Shown here: positions 5,853-5,900 of the stretch, piece after piece | Layout of the letters: every line of letters starts with the position of its first letter | Numbering within the stretch: the first letter of the stretch is position 1 | DNA from: Blastocatellia bacterium | Lineage (GTDB): Bacteria; Acidobacteriota; Blastocatellia; Chloracidobacteriales; JADJPF01 | NCBI GenBank assembly: GCA_016789295.1 | Contig: JAEUQL010000255.1 | Location: 1-5,900, forward strand | DNA length: 5,900 nt | Reading direction: 5' to 3' | The notes under the pieces: generated by a model | Seen by the model: the letters and a program-made list of their open reading frames with translations, nothing else | Told to the model about the DNA's origin: nothing | The model's database searches: none | Made by a program: the position numbers and the translations under genes

Positions 5853-5900
5853 TTACTTCTTAAACTTTTGAGCAAGTTTTGCTATGTCAAAAGTAAAGCC
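5853..5900 (-). CDS. Last 15 codons of a gene running off the window
   Basis: Reading the minus strand from the window edge, a frame encodes GFTFDIAKLAQKFKK and then stops at TAA (complement of 5853-5855). The amphipathic, lysine-rich ending looks like a normal C-terminal helix, and the stop sits 41 bases before the ATG of the next small minus-strand ORF, as in an operon. Too little is visible to name it, and a chance open frame this short cannot be excluded. Confidence 0.4.
   Translation of the reverse strand, partial: GFTFDIAKLAQKFKK

Noticed and set aside
1..5900. Mobile element, CRISPR array, toxin-antitoxin or defence island
   Set aside because: I saw no transposase, integrase, spaced direct repeats, nuclease motifs or typical toxin-antitoxin pair; the recognised genes are ordinary chromosomal families.

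Overview
The window is an AT-rich stretch (roughly 40% GC by eye) of a bacterial chromosome. Several genes have clear Shine-Dalgarno sequences (best at the DUF1287 and DoxX genes) and one gene has a TATAAT-type -10 box. The exported proteins have Gram-negative-style signal peptides. The combination of a DUF1287 protein, a roughly 600-residue secreted M14 carboxypeptidase, DoxX and an OsmC protein fits a Gram-negative heterotroph. Acidobacteriota (Blastocatellia-like) is my best guess, held weakly. The strong SD sequences argue against a typical Bacteroidota. There are no RNA genes, transposases, phage genes or CRISPR arrays that I can see.

Layout. (1) 1-627, plus strand: the 3' end of an unrecognised all-helical protein whose start lies outside the window. 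(2) 638-1738, minus strand: a two-gene unit made of an unrecognised 157-residue cytoplasmic protein followed by an exported DUF1287 protein (NlpC/P60-like fold) that keeps its Cys and His residues. It converges on gene 1 with only 10 bases between stops. (3) 1739-1809: a 71-base divergent promoter region. (4) 1810-4522, plus strand: DoxX membrane protein, secreted M14 zinc carboxypeptidase (1 base apart, so coupled) and an OsmC-type thiol peroxidase-like protein. (5) 4523-4617: a convergent gap with a long bulged hairpin, probably a terminator. (6) 4618-5900, minus strand: an unrecognised 318-residue protein. Upstream of it are a perfect 22-base palindrome beside a TATAAT box, a 47-codon ORF that looks like the amputated N-terminus of a PhoD-like metallophosphoesterase, and the last 15 codons of another gene running off the window.

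How it fits together. The plus-strand unit joins envelope redox functions (DoxX, OsmC) with an extracytoplasmic peptidase. Co-transcription is well supported for DoxX-M14 and less so for OsmC. The most interesting part is the right end, where a gene of unknown function sits behind what looks like a dedicated operator and next to a decayed or truncated gene. I found no clear-cut new defence or mobile system. The candidates for undescribed biology are the orphan 318-residue protein with its operator, and the 157-residue partner of the DUF1287 protein.
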